Below are positions 36,561 to 44,674 of a stretch of 64,000 nt of DNA, in pieces (within the stretch, counting starts at the first letter, position 1; each line of letters opens with the position of its first letter). Both the position numbers and the translations under genes were made by a program. Origin of the DNA: Ga0077527 sp945862135 (GTDB lineage: Bacteria > Pseudomonadota > Gammaproteobacteria > Burkholderiales > SG8-41); assembly GCA_964203275.1 (NCBI GenBank), contig CAXNMF010000002.1:310001-374000 (forward strand), in the 5' to 3' direction. The notes below the pieces were generated by a model. The model saw only the letters and a program-made list of their open reading frames with translations, had not been told where the DNA came from and did not search any database.

Positions 36561-36846
36561 GGAAGTGCTGCTCCACCATCGACTTGAGTTTCTGTGATGC
36601 GTGGAAAGTCACGACACGGCGCGCGGAAATCGGGATTTCCTCGCCGGTTTTGGGATTGCGGCCAGGACGCTGGGGTTTGTCGCGCAACTGGAAGTTGCCG
36701 AAGCCCGAAAGCTTGACCCCTCTGCCGTTCTCGAGCGCGGCGCGAACTTCGTCGAAGAAGGATTCCACCATATCCTTGGCTTCGCGCTTGTTGAAACCCA
36801 CCTTCTCAAACAGAAGATCGGCAAGTTCCGCTTTGGTTAACGTCAT
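36538..36846 (-). CDS. ihfA: integration host factor subunit alpha
   Basis: 102 residues from the ATG at 36844-36846 with GAGAGGGG 5 bases before. MTLTKAELADLLFEKVG, NGRGVKLSGFGNFQLR and the DNA-minor-groove arm RPGRNPKTGEEIPI, including the intercalating proline, are present. It bends DNA as a heterodimer with IhfB and assists sigma-54 promoters and replication. It follows pheT by 11 bases. Confidence 0.97.
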   Translation of the reverse strand: MTLTKAELADLLFEKVGFNKREAKDMVESFFDEVRAALENGRGVKLSGFGNFQLRDKPQRPGRNPKTGEEIPISARRVVTFHASQKLKSMVEQHFHGSQRKP

Positions 36847-36857
36847 GTTGTCCCCTC

Positions 36858-39206
36858 TCAACGAAGCTTCGCGTTAAACTTTTCTTGCAGAATCCGGCGC
36901 AGTTCAGATACCGCTTTTTCGGCTTCTGCGTCCGTCAAGGTTTTTTGAGTATCCTGCAATAACACACTGAATGCAAGACTTTTTTTCCCCTTTTGCACGC
37001 CCTCGCCCCGGTATAAATCGAAGACGGTAATGTCCCGCAAAATGGCAGGACCGCTGCGCCTCAATTCGGTGCTGATGTCCTCATATTGGACATTCTCATC
37101 GAATTCCGCAGCCATATCGCGACGAACAGCCGGAAAACGTGCGATTTCATGATATCCGGGCAAGGCTCGGCGTTCCAGTGACTGCAAATCAATTTCAAAC
37201 AGTACCGGCGCCGACGGCAAATCATGTTTGCGCTGCCAGCGTGGATGCAGTTCACCGATCCAGCCTGCTTCCGCGCCATCTACAACAATGACTGCGGACT
37301 TGCCCGGATGCAGCGCCGGATGTTGTGCGCTGCGCAGCGAAACTTCCAATGGCGTCATCAATGCCGCAAGGTCGGCTTTGATATCAAAAAAATCAATCAA
37401 CCGTTCCGCCTGCCCCCATTGCATCGGAGCCGCTTGCCCATAGGCAATTGCGGCAACACGCCACGGCTGCGGCAATCCACCCTTGTTCAGGAAGCAACGG
37501 CCGATCTCGAACAGACGCACCCGTCCCTGCTTATGGCTGGCATTAAACGCGACTGCCTGAACCAGTCCTCCGATCAGGCTGGAACGCATGACACTCATCT
37601 GGCTGGCAATCGGATTGGCCAGTGTCACCGGATCGTTGTTAGCACAGAAGTCCGCCTCCCAACTGCGGTCGACAAAACTGTAGGTGACGACTTCCTGGAA
37701 ATCCAGAGTGGCCAGCACGCGGCGAACCATTGCTGGCGTGCGAATGGTTTCTGCTACAGGCTGCAATACAGCCGGTGCCGGTGGTTGTTGTGCCGGAATA
37801 TTGGCATACCCATAGACTCTCGCCAGCTCTTCGATCAGGTCTTCCTCAATCGTCATGTCAAACCGGTAGCTCGGCGGCGTGGCAGTGATGACATCGTCTG
37901 CAAGCTTGGGGTGGCAGCCAAGCTTGTCGAGGATCGACAGCGCAGTGCTGCCATCAATCTTGAATCCCAGGATGCGTTGCGCACGTGCCAACCTCAATGT
38001 GACTTTGTTGCGCGACGGCAAAGTACTGATTGCCTCGCATACCGGACCCGCCTGTCCGCCACACAATTCGATAATCAGTTGCGTCGCGCGCTCCAAGGCG
38101 ACCTGCGTGCCCGCAAAATCGACGCCACGCTCAAAACGATACGATGAATCCGAACCAAACCCGAGCTCACGCGACTTGCCGGCCACGACTTCCGGAACAA
38201 AAAATGCGCTCTCCAGAATGATGTCTTTTGTCGCTGTCGTAACGCCGCTGTATTCACCGCCCATGATGCCGGCAAGTGCCAACGGCTGCCGATCGTCCGT
38301 AATGACCAGATAATCCGGCGACAGATCCAGCGAGGTACCGTTCAGCAGTGTTATTTTTTCGTTGGGCCGGGCACGGCGCACCTGAATGGCCCCCTGCACC
38401 TTTGCCGCGTCAAATGCGTGCAGCGGCTGTCCCATCTCCAGCAGTACGTAATTAGTCACATCGACGATTGCGCTGATGGAGCGCACACCGCTGCGGGCAA
38501 GACGGCGCACCATCCACTCCGGCGTAGTCGCTGCGGCATTCACACCATTGATCACGCGTGCACAGTAACGCGGGCAATCCGATGCAGCTTCAACCTTGAC
38601 GGGGATGCGCACTTCAGTCACAGAACTCACTGCTAAAGGATTTTTCCAACGCAGGGTTGCGCCACTGAGTGCAGCTACTTCACGAGCCATGCCGAGAATG
38701 CTCAGGCAGTCGCCGCGATTCGGTGTCGGCTTTGTGGTGAGTATCTGGTCATCAAGATCGAGTAAATCCCTTACGCTGGCGCCAATGACAGCCGTTGCCG
38801 GCAGCTCCATCAGGCCCGAAGCGTCTTCACTCAATCCAAGTTCACGAGCCGAACACAACATGCCTTGCGATTCGATGCCGCGCACTTTTGCCAACTTGAT
38901 TTCAATGCCGGGCAGTTGTGCACCAGCCAGTGCAGCAGGCACACGCATGCCGGCACGGACATTGGGCGCACCGCAGACGATTGTTAACGGTGCCGTACCG
39001 GCATTGACCAGACAGATATTGAGACGGTCGGCTTGCGGATGTTTTTCAACGCTGAGAACCTCAGCAACAACCACCCGATCAAATGCCGGTGCCGCAGGCT
39101 CTACCGCTTCCACCTCGATCCCGCCAAAGGTCAGCAGATCCGCCAGTTGTGCTGTCGTCAGCGCAGGATCAACCAGTTCGCGCAGCCAGTGTTCGGAAAG
39201 TTTCAT
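36858..39206 (-). CDS. pheT: phenylalanine--tRNA ligase subunit beta
   Basis: 782 residues with the standard order: N-terminal B1 domain (KLSEHWLRELVDP), the EMAP-like tRNA-binding domain near 40-150 (VVAEVLSVEKHPQADRLNICLV), the B3/B4 editing domain, B5, the core and the C-terminal anticodon-binding domain (FPAVRRDMAAEFDE). It works as the beta chain of the alpha2-beta2 synthetase. It is 13 bases after pheS. Confidence 0.98.
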   Translation of the reverse strand: MKLSEHWLRELVDPALTTAQLADLLTFGGIEVEAVEPAAPAFDRVVVAEVLSVEKHPQADRLNICLVNAGTAPLTIVCGAPNVRAGMRVPAALAGAQLPGIEIKLAKVRGIESQGMLCSARELGLSEDASGLMELPATAVIGASVRDLLDLDDQILTTKPTPNRGDCLSILGMAREVAALSGATLRWKNPLAVSSVTEVRIPVKVEAASDCPRYCARVINGVNAAATTPEWMVRRLARSGVRSISAIVDVTNYVLLEMGQPLHAFDAAKVQGAIQVRRARPNEKITLLNGTSLDLSPDYLVITDDRQPLALAGIMGGEYSGVTTATKDIILESAFFVPEVVAGKSRELGFGSDSSYRFERGVDFAGTQVALERATQLIIELCGGQAGPVCEAISTLPSRNKVTLRLARAQRILGFKIDGSTALSILDKLGCHPKLADDVITATPPSYRFDMTIEEDLIEELARVYGYANIPAQQPPAPAVLQPVAETIRTPAMVRRVLATLDFQEVVTYSFVDRSWEADFCANNDPVTLANPIASQMSVMRSSLIGGLVQAVAFNASHKQGRVRLFEIGRCFLNKGGLPQPWRVAAIAYGQAAPMQWGQAERLIDFFDIKADLAALMTPLEVSLRSAQHPALHPGKSAVIVVDGAEAGWIGELHPRWQRKHDLPSAPVLFEIDLQSLERRALPGYHEIARFPAVRRDMAAEFDENVQYEDISTELRRSGPAILRDITVFDLYRGEGVQKGKKSLAFSVLLQDTQKTLTDAEAEKAVSELRRILQEKFNAKLR

Positions 39207-39219
39207 TGGATAACGCGCC

Positions 39220-40206
39220 TCAAACGAACTGCTTCAGGAAGCGCAGATCGTTTTCATAGAACAGCCGCAGGTCATTAACGCCGTAGCGGAGCATCGTCAG
39301 CCTGTCGGGACCCAGACCAAATGCAAAACCCTGGTAGCGCTCGCTGTCGATGTTGACATTGCGCAGCACATTGGGATGCACCATGCCGCAGCCGCCCACT
39401 TCCAGCCATCCGTCACCGAAGCTCATGTCAATTTCAGCCGAAGGTTCGGTGAATGGAAAAAACGACGGACGGAAGCGAATCTGAAGGCGATCATCTTCAA
39501 AAAATCTACGGAAGAAGTCTGCCAGTACACCTTTGAGGTGCGCAAAGCTGATGTGCTCGTCGATCCACAACCCTTCAACCTGATGAAACATCGGCGAATG
39601 CGTGGCATCGGAGTCGACACGGTAAACCCGCCCCGGCGCGATCACACGGATCGGCGGCTGGTGTTTTTCCATGTAGCGGATCTGGATCGGCGACGTATGC
39701 GTGCGCAGCAGGTGCTTGCCGTCAGCAAGGTAAAACGTGTCATGCATCGAACGTGCGGGATGATTTTCCGGCTGGTTCAGTGCTGTGAAATTGTAAAAGT
39801 CGGTTTCAATTTCCGGGCCGTCAGCTACATCAAAACCGATTGAACGAAACAGCTGCTCGATGCGTTCCATCGTGCGGCTGACCGGATGCAAACCGCCCAT
39901 GCCGCGCCCGCGCCCGGGCAGCGTGACGTCAACGGATTCATCGGCAAGCTTGGCCTCAAGCGCACGCTCGGCAATGCGCTCGCGTTGCTCATGCAAAGCC
40001 TGCTCCAGGGCCTGCTTGGCGACATTGATCCGCGCACCGGCCGCCGGCTTTTCGGCCGCCGGCAGTTTGCCGAGGCCTTTCAGCAGGTCGGTGAGCGCGC
40101 CGCTCTTACCGAGGTAGCGTGCCTTGGCCTGCTCCAATGCGTCGGCATCATCAATGCTGGCGAATAATGCCGTCGCTTCGGCTACGAGCTTGTCGAGATC
40201 CTGCAT
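39220..40206 (-). CDS. pheS: phenylalanine--tRNA ligase subunit alpha
   Basis: 328 residues. The N-terminal coiled coil (about 1-85) binds tRNA; the catalytic domain has class II motifs GGLHPVSRTMERIEQLF, the RTHTSPIQIRYM loop, PGRVYRVDSDATHSP and GLGPDRLTMLRYG. It charges tRNA-Phe together with PheT. A strong hairpin with a T run lies between it and rplT, so it may have partly separate expression. Confidence 0.98.
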   Translation of the reverse strand: MQDLDKLVAEATALFASIDDADALEQAKARYLGKSGALTDLLKGLGKLPAAEKPAAGARINVAKQALEQALHEQRERIAERALEAKLADESVDVTLPGRGRGMGGLHPVSRTMERIEQLFRSIGFDVADGPEIETDFYNFTALNQPENHPARSMHDTFYLADGKHLLRTHTSPIQIRYMEKHQPPIRVIAPGRVYRVDSDATHSPMFHQVEGLWIDEHISFAHLKGVLADFFRRFFEDDRLQIRFRPSFFPFTEPSAEIDMSFGDGWLEVGGCGMVHPNVLRNVNIDSERYQGFAFGLGPDRLTMLRYGVNDLRLFYENDLRFLKQFV

Positions 40207-40235
40207 AGATATGAATGGTAACGGAATCCGGCGAA

Positions 40236-40266
40236 AAAAAAGGAGGCTCGATGAGCCTCCTTTTTG
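40236..40266 (-). terminator. intrinsic terminator or attenuator between rplT and pheS
   Basis: AGGAGGCTC at 40241-40249, loop GAT, GAGCCTCCT at 40253-40261. On the minus strand the stem is followed by eight T. It ends the ribosomal-protein part of the transcript; readthrough or an attenuation step would be needed for pheST. No leader peptide with Phe codons could be made out in the 73-base gap. Confidence 0.85.
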
Positions 40267-40279
40267 CTTGGGTTACTGC

Positions 40280-40639
40280 TCAGGCGCCGAGGCTCGCCCG
40301 GGCCTGCTCGACGAAACGCACAAATGCGGGTTTGTCGAACACTGCAATATCGGCCAGCACCTTGCGGTCGACCTCGATCGCAGCCTTTTTCAGGCCGTTC
40401 ATGAACACGCTGTAGGTCAAGCCGTGCTCGCGGGCAGCGGCATTGATACGGGTGATCCAGAGGGCCCGGAACTCGCGCTTCTTGGTGCGGCGGTCACGAT
40501 AGGCATATTGCCCGGCGCGCATTACCGCTTCATTGGCGATACGGAATACGTTGCCACGACGTCCGCGGAAACCTTTGGCAGCTTTCAGGACCTTTTTATG
40601 TGCCTTGCGGGCGATGACACCACGTTTGACTCTTGGCAT
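40280..40639 (-). CDS. rplT: 50S ribosomal protein L20
   Basis: 119 residues, normal length. MPRVKRGVIARKAHKKVLK is the basic N-terminal tail that enters the ribosome; GFRGRRGNVFRIANEAVMRAG and RDRRTKKREFRALWITRINAA follow. Assembly protein of the large subunit, and in enterobacteria the repressor of its own operon. It is 13 bases after rpmI. Confidence 0.99.
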   Translation of the reverse strand: MPRVKRGVIARKAHKKVLKAAKGFRGRRGNVFRIANEAVMRAGQYAYRDRRTKKREFRALWITRINAAAREHGLTYSVFMNGLKKAAIEVDRKVLADIAVFDKPAFVRFVEQARASLGA

Positions 40640-40652
40640 GGTTTATCCCCTT

Positions 40653-40847
40653 TCAGTACGGCAGCATCGCGCGAACGGAGCGCTGGTCGGAATCATGCAC
40701 CATGGTCGTACCGCGCAGGTGACGCTTGCGCTTGGTGCTCTTCTTCGTGAGGATGTGGCGCAGATGTGCACTGCTGCGCTTGAATGCGCCGCTGCCCAGC
40801 TTCTTGAAACGCTTGGCCGCGCCGCTCTTGCTCTTCATCTTCGGCAT
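40653..40847 (-). CDS. rpmI: 50S ribosomal protein L35
   Basis: 64 residues, the family's normal size. PKMKSKSGAAKRFKKLGSG and RHILTKKSTKRKRHLRG are the family signature. Located between infC and rplT as in nearly all bacteria. Confidence 0.98.
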   Translation of the reverse strand: MPKMKSKSGAAKRFKKLGSGAFKRSSAHLRHILTKKSTKRKRHLRGTTMVHDSDQRSVRAMLPY

Positions 40848-40910
40848 GGATAACTCCTGTTTTAGCCTAGCGTCGGGCGTCCGCGAATTGCGGAGCTTAA
40901 AGCCCGATCA

Positions 40911-41600
40911 CTACTTCTTCTCTTCGGTTACCGCGTTTTGCGCTGTCGCGCTTTCCGCTACAACCACCTGTTCCGGCGTTACCACCGGTTTTGCAACATC
41001 CGGCGAAGCCGCCGGCTTTGCCGCAGCAGGCTTGGCACCCGCTTGCGGCGAAACTTTTGTGGATGACCCTTTTACGGGAACCACTTTTTTCTTCGGCGAC
41101 AGCACCATCACCAGCTGCCGGCCTTCCATCTTCGGAAACTGTTCAACGACTGCCACTTCTTCAAGATCGACTTTGACTCGCTCCAGCAGTCGCATGCCGA
41201 ATTCCTGGTGGGCCATCTCACGCCCTCTGAAACGCAGCGTAATTTTGGCTTTGTCACCTTCCTCAAGAAAGCGGGTCAGATTGCGCAGTTTGATCTTGTA
41301 GTCGCCTTCGTCCGTTCCCGGGCGAAACTTCACTTCCTTGACAACGATCTGCTTTTGCTTGAGGCGAGCCTCGTGTTGTTTCTTGCTCTCCCGGTATTTG
41401 AACTTGCCGTAGTCCATCACGCGACATACAGGCGGGTTCGCCGTGGGCGCAATCTCCACAAGATCAAGTTCCGCTTCTTCTGCAAGCTTGTTGGCTGCAG
41501 CGATGCTGATCACACCGACCTGTGAACCGTCGGCACCGATGACCCGCACTTCCGGAGCGGTGATCTCACCATTGATCCGGGCTTCTTTTTCCTGAGCTAT
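40911..41600 (-). CDS. infC: translation initiation factor IF-3, probable AUA start
   Basis: 229 residues when begun at the AUA at 41598-41600, which has AAAGGAG 8 bases upstream and is followed by AQEKEARINGEITAPEVRV, the conserved N-terminus. A GTG at 41549 would cut this off, so the rare start is preferred. infC is known to use AUU, AUA or similar codons so that IF-3, which rejects them, limits its own synthesis. The body has GADGSQVGV, IAPTANPPVCRVMDYGKFKY and the C-domain RFRGREMAH. After the usual end (VMVLSPKKK) an Ala/Pro/Lys-rich tail of about 55 residues is added. Confidence 0.95.
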   Translation of the reverse strand: MAQEKEARINGEITAPEVRVIGADGSQVGVISIAAANKLAEEAELDLVEIAPTANPPVCRVMDYGKFKYRESKKQHEARLKQKQIVVKEVKFRPGTDEGDYKIKLRNLTRFLEEGDKAKITLRFRGREMAHQEFGMRLLERVKVDLEEVAVVEQFPKMEGRQLVMVLSPKKKVVPVKGSSTKVSPQAGAKPAAAKPAASPDVAKPVVTPEQVVVAESATAQNAVTEEKK

Positions 41601-41627
41601 GCGACAGACTCCTTTAAACCGTTCATC

Positions 41628-43544
41628 TCAAACCACACGCCCCTTTTTTGCAATCTCGCCGTTTAACAGCGACAAAAAGGCATCCAGAGGCATTTGCCCC
41701 AGATCTTCACCTTTGCGGGAACGCACAGCCACTAGTTTTGCCGCCACTTCCTTGTCGCCGATGACGAGTTGGAATGGCAGCTTTTGAAGACTATGTTCCC
41801 GGATTTTATAGGAAATTTTCTCATTTCTCAAGTCGGCAACAGCCCGGAATCCCGCCTTCTTCAGGGTTTCAGCCACTTCCGCCACATGCTCAGCCTGTGC
41901 CTCCGAAATATTCATGACAATGGCTTGAACCGGCGCTAGCCAGGCCGGCATCGCTCCAGCGTAGTGTTCGATCAAAATCCCGATAAAACGCTCCAAAGAC
42001 CCCAGAATCGCACGGTGGAGCATCACCGGGGTGCGCCGGGTGTTATCTTCAGCCACATATTCCGCGCCCAAGCGCCCCGGCAAGGCGAAGTCCAGCTGCA
42101 AAGTACCGCATTGCCAGACCCGCCCCAGCGAGTCTTTAAGTGAAAATTCGATTTTGGGCCCGTAAAAAGCACCCTCGCCTGGATTCAAATCCCATTCCAG
42201 GCCTTTGGTGTCCAATGTCGCTTTTAGGGCTGCCTCAGCGCGATCCCAGACAGCATCGTCGCCAATGCGTTTTTCCGGCCGAGTCGAAAGCTTGATCAGG
42301 ATGTGTTCGAAGCCAAAATCGGCATAAACCTTGCGCAACAGGTCGATAAACGCGCCGGCTTCTCCCTGGATCTGTTCCTCGGTGCAGAAAATATGGGCAT
42401 CGTCCTGCACGAAACCGCGCACCCGCATCAGGCCGTGCAGCGCGCCCGAGGGCTCATTGCGATGACAAGAACCGAACTCCGCGATCCGCAATGGCAAATC
42501 GCGATAACTTTTTACTCCTTGATTGAAAATCTGCACATGCCCCGGACAGTTCATCGGCTTAACGGCATAGTCGCGTTTTTCCGATTCCGTGGTGAACATG
42601 TACTCGCGGTAGTTTTCCCAGTGGCCAGAGCGCTCCCATAGGACTCGATCCATGACCTGAGGCGTCTTGACCTCGCGGTAATTGGCCTCTGTCAGCAGAC
42701 CACGCATGTACTGCTCGATCGCCTGCCAGATGACCCAGCCGTTGGCATGCCAGAACACCATGCCCGGCGCCTCGTCCTGCATGTGAAACAGATCAAGCTG
42801 ACGTCCGAGTTTGCGGTGATCACGCTTTTCCGCCTCTTCAAGGCGATGCAGATACTGATCCTGTTCCTCCTTCTTCGACCAAGCCGTGCCGTAAATCCGT
42901 TGCAGCATTTCGTTTTTTGAATCGCCGCGCCAGTAAGCCCCGGCAACCTTCATCAGTTTGAAGACCTTGAGCTTGCCCGTTCCCGGAACGTGAGGGCCGC
43001 GGCACAGATCGATGAAATTATCCTGTTTGTAGAGCGAAATCGGCTCATTCGAAGGGATCGAAGCAATGATCTCTGCTTTGTATTTCTCGCCCATGTCGGA
43101 GAAAAACTTCACGGCCTCGTCGCGCTGCATTTCCTGTCGCTCGACTTTCACGTCGCGCTTGACGATCTCGGCCATGCGTTTTTCGATGGCCGCCAGATCT
43201 TCCGGCGTAAACGGCCGCTTGTAGGAAAAATCATAGTAGTAGCCGTCTTCAATCACCGGGCCGATGGTCACCTGCGCGTCAGGAAAAAGTTCCTTCACCG
43301 CATGCGCCAGGAGATGCGAAGTCGAATGGCGCAGTATCTCCAGACCCTCTGGATTGCGGTCAGTGATTATGGCCAGTTCCGCATCGCTGTCGATGCGATG
43401 CGACAGGTCGACAAGTCTGTTGCCGACACGCCCGGCCAGCGCCGCTTTGGCCAGACCAGCACCTATGGATGCCGCCACTTCGGCAACCGTCACCGGATTG
43501 TCAAAGCTGCGGACTGAACCGTCGGGTAATTTGATATTGACCAT
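41628..43544 (-). CDS. thrS: threonine--tRNA ligase
   Basis: 638 residues. TGS domain (1-62), editing domain with the HSTSHLLAHAVK and DGYYYDF motifs (about 63-240), class II core with the zinc Cys in MNCPGH and the ERSGHWENY loop, and a C-terminal anticodon-binding domain (ALNIS-like IVMNISEAQAEH). It heads the thrS-infC-rpmI-rplT-pheS-pheT-ihfA-merR series, 27 bases before infC. AAGGA precedes its ATG. Confidence 0.98.
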   Translation of the reverse strand: MVNIKLPDGSVRSFDNPVTVAEVAASIGAGLAKAALAGRVGNRLVDLSHRIDSDAELAIITDRNPEGLEILRHSTSHLLAHAVKELFPDAQVTIGPVIEDGYYYDFSYKRPFTPEDLAAIEKRMAEIVKRDVKVERQEMQRDEAVKFFSDMGEKYKAEIIASIPSNEPISLYKQDNFIDLCRGPHVPGTGKLKVFKLMKVAGAYWRGDSKNEMLQRIYGTAWSKKEEQDQYLHRLEEAEKRDHRKLGRQLDLFHMQDEAPGMVFWHANGWVIWQAIEQYMRGLLTEANYREVKTPQVMDRVLWERSGHWENYREYMFTTESEKRDYAVKPMNCPGHVQIFNQGVKSYRDLPLRIAEFGSCHRNEPSGALHGLMRVRGFVQDDAHIFCTEEQIQGEAGAFIDLLRKVYADFGFEHILIKLSTRPEKRIGDDAVWDRAEAALKATLDTKGLEWDLNPGEGAFYGPKIEFSLKDSLGRVWQCGTLQLDFALPGRLGAEYVAEDNTRRTPVMLHRAILGSLERFIGILIEHYAGAMPAWLAPVQAIVMNISEAQAEHVAEVAETLKKAGFRAVADLRNEKISYKIREHSLQKLPFQLVIGDKEVAAKLVAVRSRKGEDLGQMPLDAFLSLLNGEIAKKGRVV

Positions 43545-43570
43545 GATGTTTATTCCTTAGTCACAAATAA

Positions 43571-43596
43571 AAAAAGTGCGGCAAGCCGCACTTTTT
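43571..43596 (-). terminator. intrinsic terminator downstream of tRNA-Val
   Basis: A 12-bp stem, AAAAAGTGCGGC at 43571-43582 and GCCGCACTTTTT at 43585-43596, with a 2-base loop in the perfect form. On the minus strand it follows tRNA-Val by about 110 bases and precedes thrS by 27 bases, so it could also act as a leader attenuator of thrS. Confidence 0.85.
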
Positions 43597-43707
43597 CCGC
43601 TACCAGGAAAACTACGCAGCTATCGCCGGATGTCGTTGGACTTCCAAGTTCGCGGTGTCATAACGCTCGCTTCCTTCGACTCGTCGGCTGATATTGCGCA
43701 ATAAAAT

Positions 43708-43784
43708 TGGTAGGCGCGATTGGACTCGAACCAACGACCCCCACCATGTCAAGGTGGTGCTCTAACCAGCTGAGCTACGCGCCT
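43708..43784 (-). tRNA. tRNA-Val (anticodon GAC)
   Basis: A 77-base cloverleaf: acceptor stem AGGCGCG/CGCGCCT, D-arm AGCTCAGCTGGTTAGAGC, anticodon stem CCACC/GGTGG around TTGACAT (anticodon GAC), T-loop GGTTCGAGT and encoded CCA. Confidence 0.98.
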
Positions 43785-43807
43785 GCAAGTCCGCTATTCT
43801 AACGGAA

Positions 43808-44659
43808 ATGACATCACCGGTTCAAATCGGGAAACCGATGAGGCAATCACGCCGATTTTCAGCGCCCTGGACAGCCGTTGCCGCTCTGACCATTGCATGC
43901 AGCATGCTCGTCTCTGGGCCTGCGGGGGCACAATCGCTTGCACCAGAGATGATCAAAATTCCCGCCGGACCGTTTGTCATGGGCAGCGATTCCGGCCACG
44001 TCGACGAACGTCCGGCACACACCGTCAATCTGGTCGAATTTGCCATTGATCGACTTCCCGTAACGAATGCGCAGTTTGCTGATTTTCTGAATAGCGCAGG
44101 ACTGACCGGCCCAAGTGGCGAAAAACTCTTTGATCATGACGATCCAGACGCCCGCATCCATCACCGTGATAGCCGCTGGATCGCCGATGCCGGCGCCGAG
44201 CGACATCCCGTCGTCGAAGCCTCCTGGGCGGGCGCAAGCGCCTATTGTGCATGGCGCTATGCAAGGCTGCCGACGGATGCAGAATGGGAAAAAGCGGCGC
44301 GCGGTCAAAAAGGGCGCCGCTTCCCCTGGGGTAATGAAGCGCCGGATATTCAACGAGCTCGTTTCGGCGCCGGTTGGCACGACACCGCTCCGGTTGACGC
44401 ACACCCGGCGGGAGCCAGTCCGTACGGCGTTCTTGATATGGCCGGCAATGCTTGGGAATGGGTATCCAGCGCCTATCGACCGTATCCCTACCGTGCCGAA
44501 GATGGCCGGGAAGACCGGACACCGGGACCAATCCGTGCGACCCGAGGTGGCGGACAGGATTCTGCAGCGGATGAAATCACCACTACGCAGCGCGGTCGCA
44601 ATCTTTCACGCAATCCTGCCGCTGGCCATCACAACATTGGTTTTCGTTGCTCGCGTTAG
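43808..44659 (+). CDS. secreted formylglycine-generating-enzyme (SUMF1)-like protein
   Basis: 283 residues with a signal peptide (hydrophobic AAWTIACSMLV-like stretch ending PAGAQS). The SUMF1 fold is clear: MIKIPAGPFVMGSDSG, RLPVTNAQFADFL, HPVVEASWAGASAYCAWRYARLPTDAEWEKAARG, GNAWEWVSSAY and the end HHNIGFRCSR. The paired cysteines used by true formylglycine-generating enzymes are not both present, so sulfatase activation is doubtful; a binding or other periplasmic role is more likely. No sulfatase gene is nearby. Confidence 0.85.
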   Translation: MTSPVQIGKPMRQSRRFSAPWTAVAALTIACSMLVSGPAGAQSLAPEMIKIPAGPFVMGSDSGHVDERPAHTVNLVEFAIDRLPVTNAQFADFLNSAGLTGPSGEKLFDHDDPDARIHHRDSRWIADAGAERHPVVEASWAGASAYCAWRYARLPTDAEWEKAARGQKGRRFPWGNEAPDIQRARFGAGWHDTAPVDAHPAGASPYGVLDMAGNAWEWVSSAYRPYPYRAEDGREDRTPGPIRATRGGGQDSAADEITTTQRGRNLSRNPAAGHHNIGFRCSR

Positions 44660-44674
44660 CACCAGCCGATTGCC

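Noticed and set aside
43597..43707. A further RNA gene between tRNA-Val and its terminator
   Set aside because: No cloverleaf or other fold was found; probably tRNA trailer sequence.
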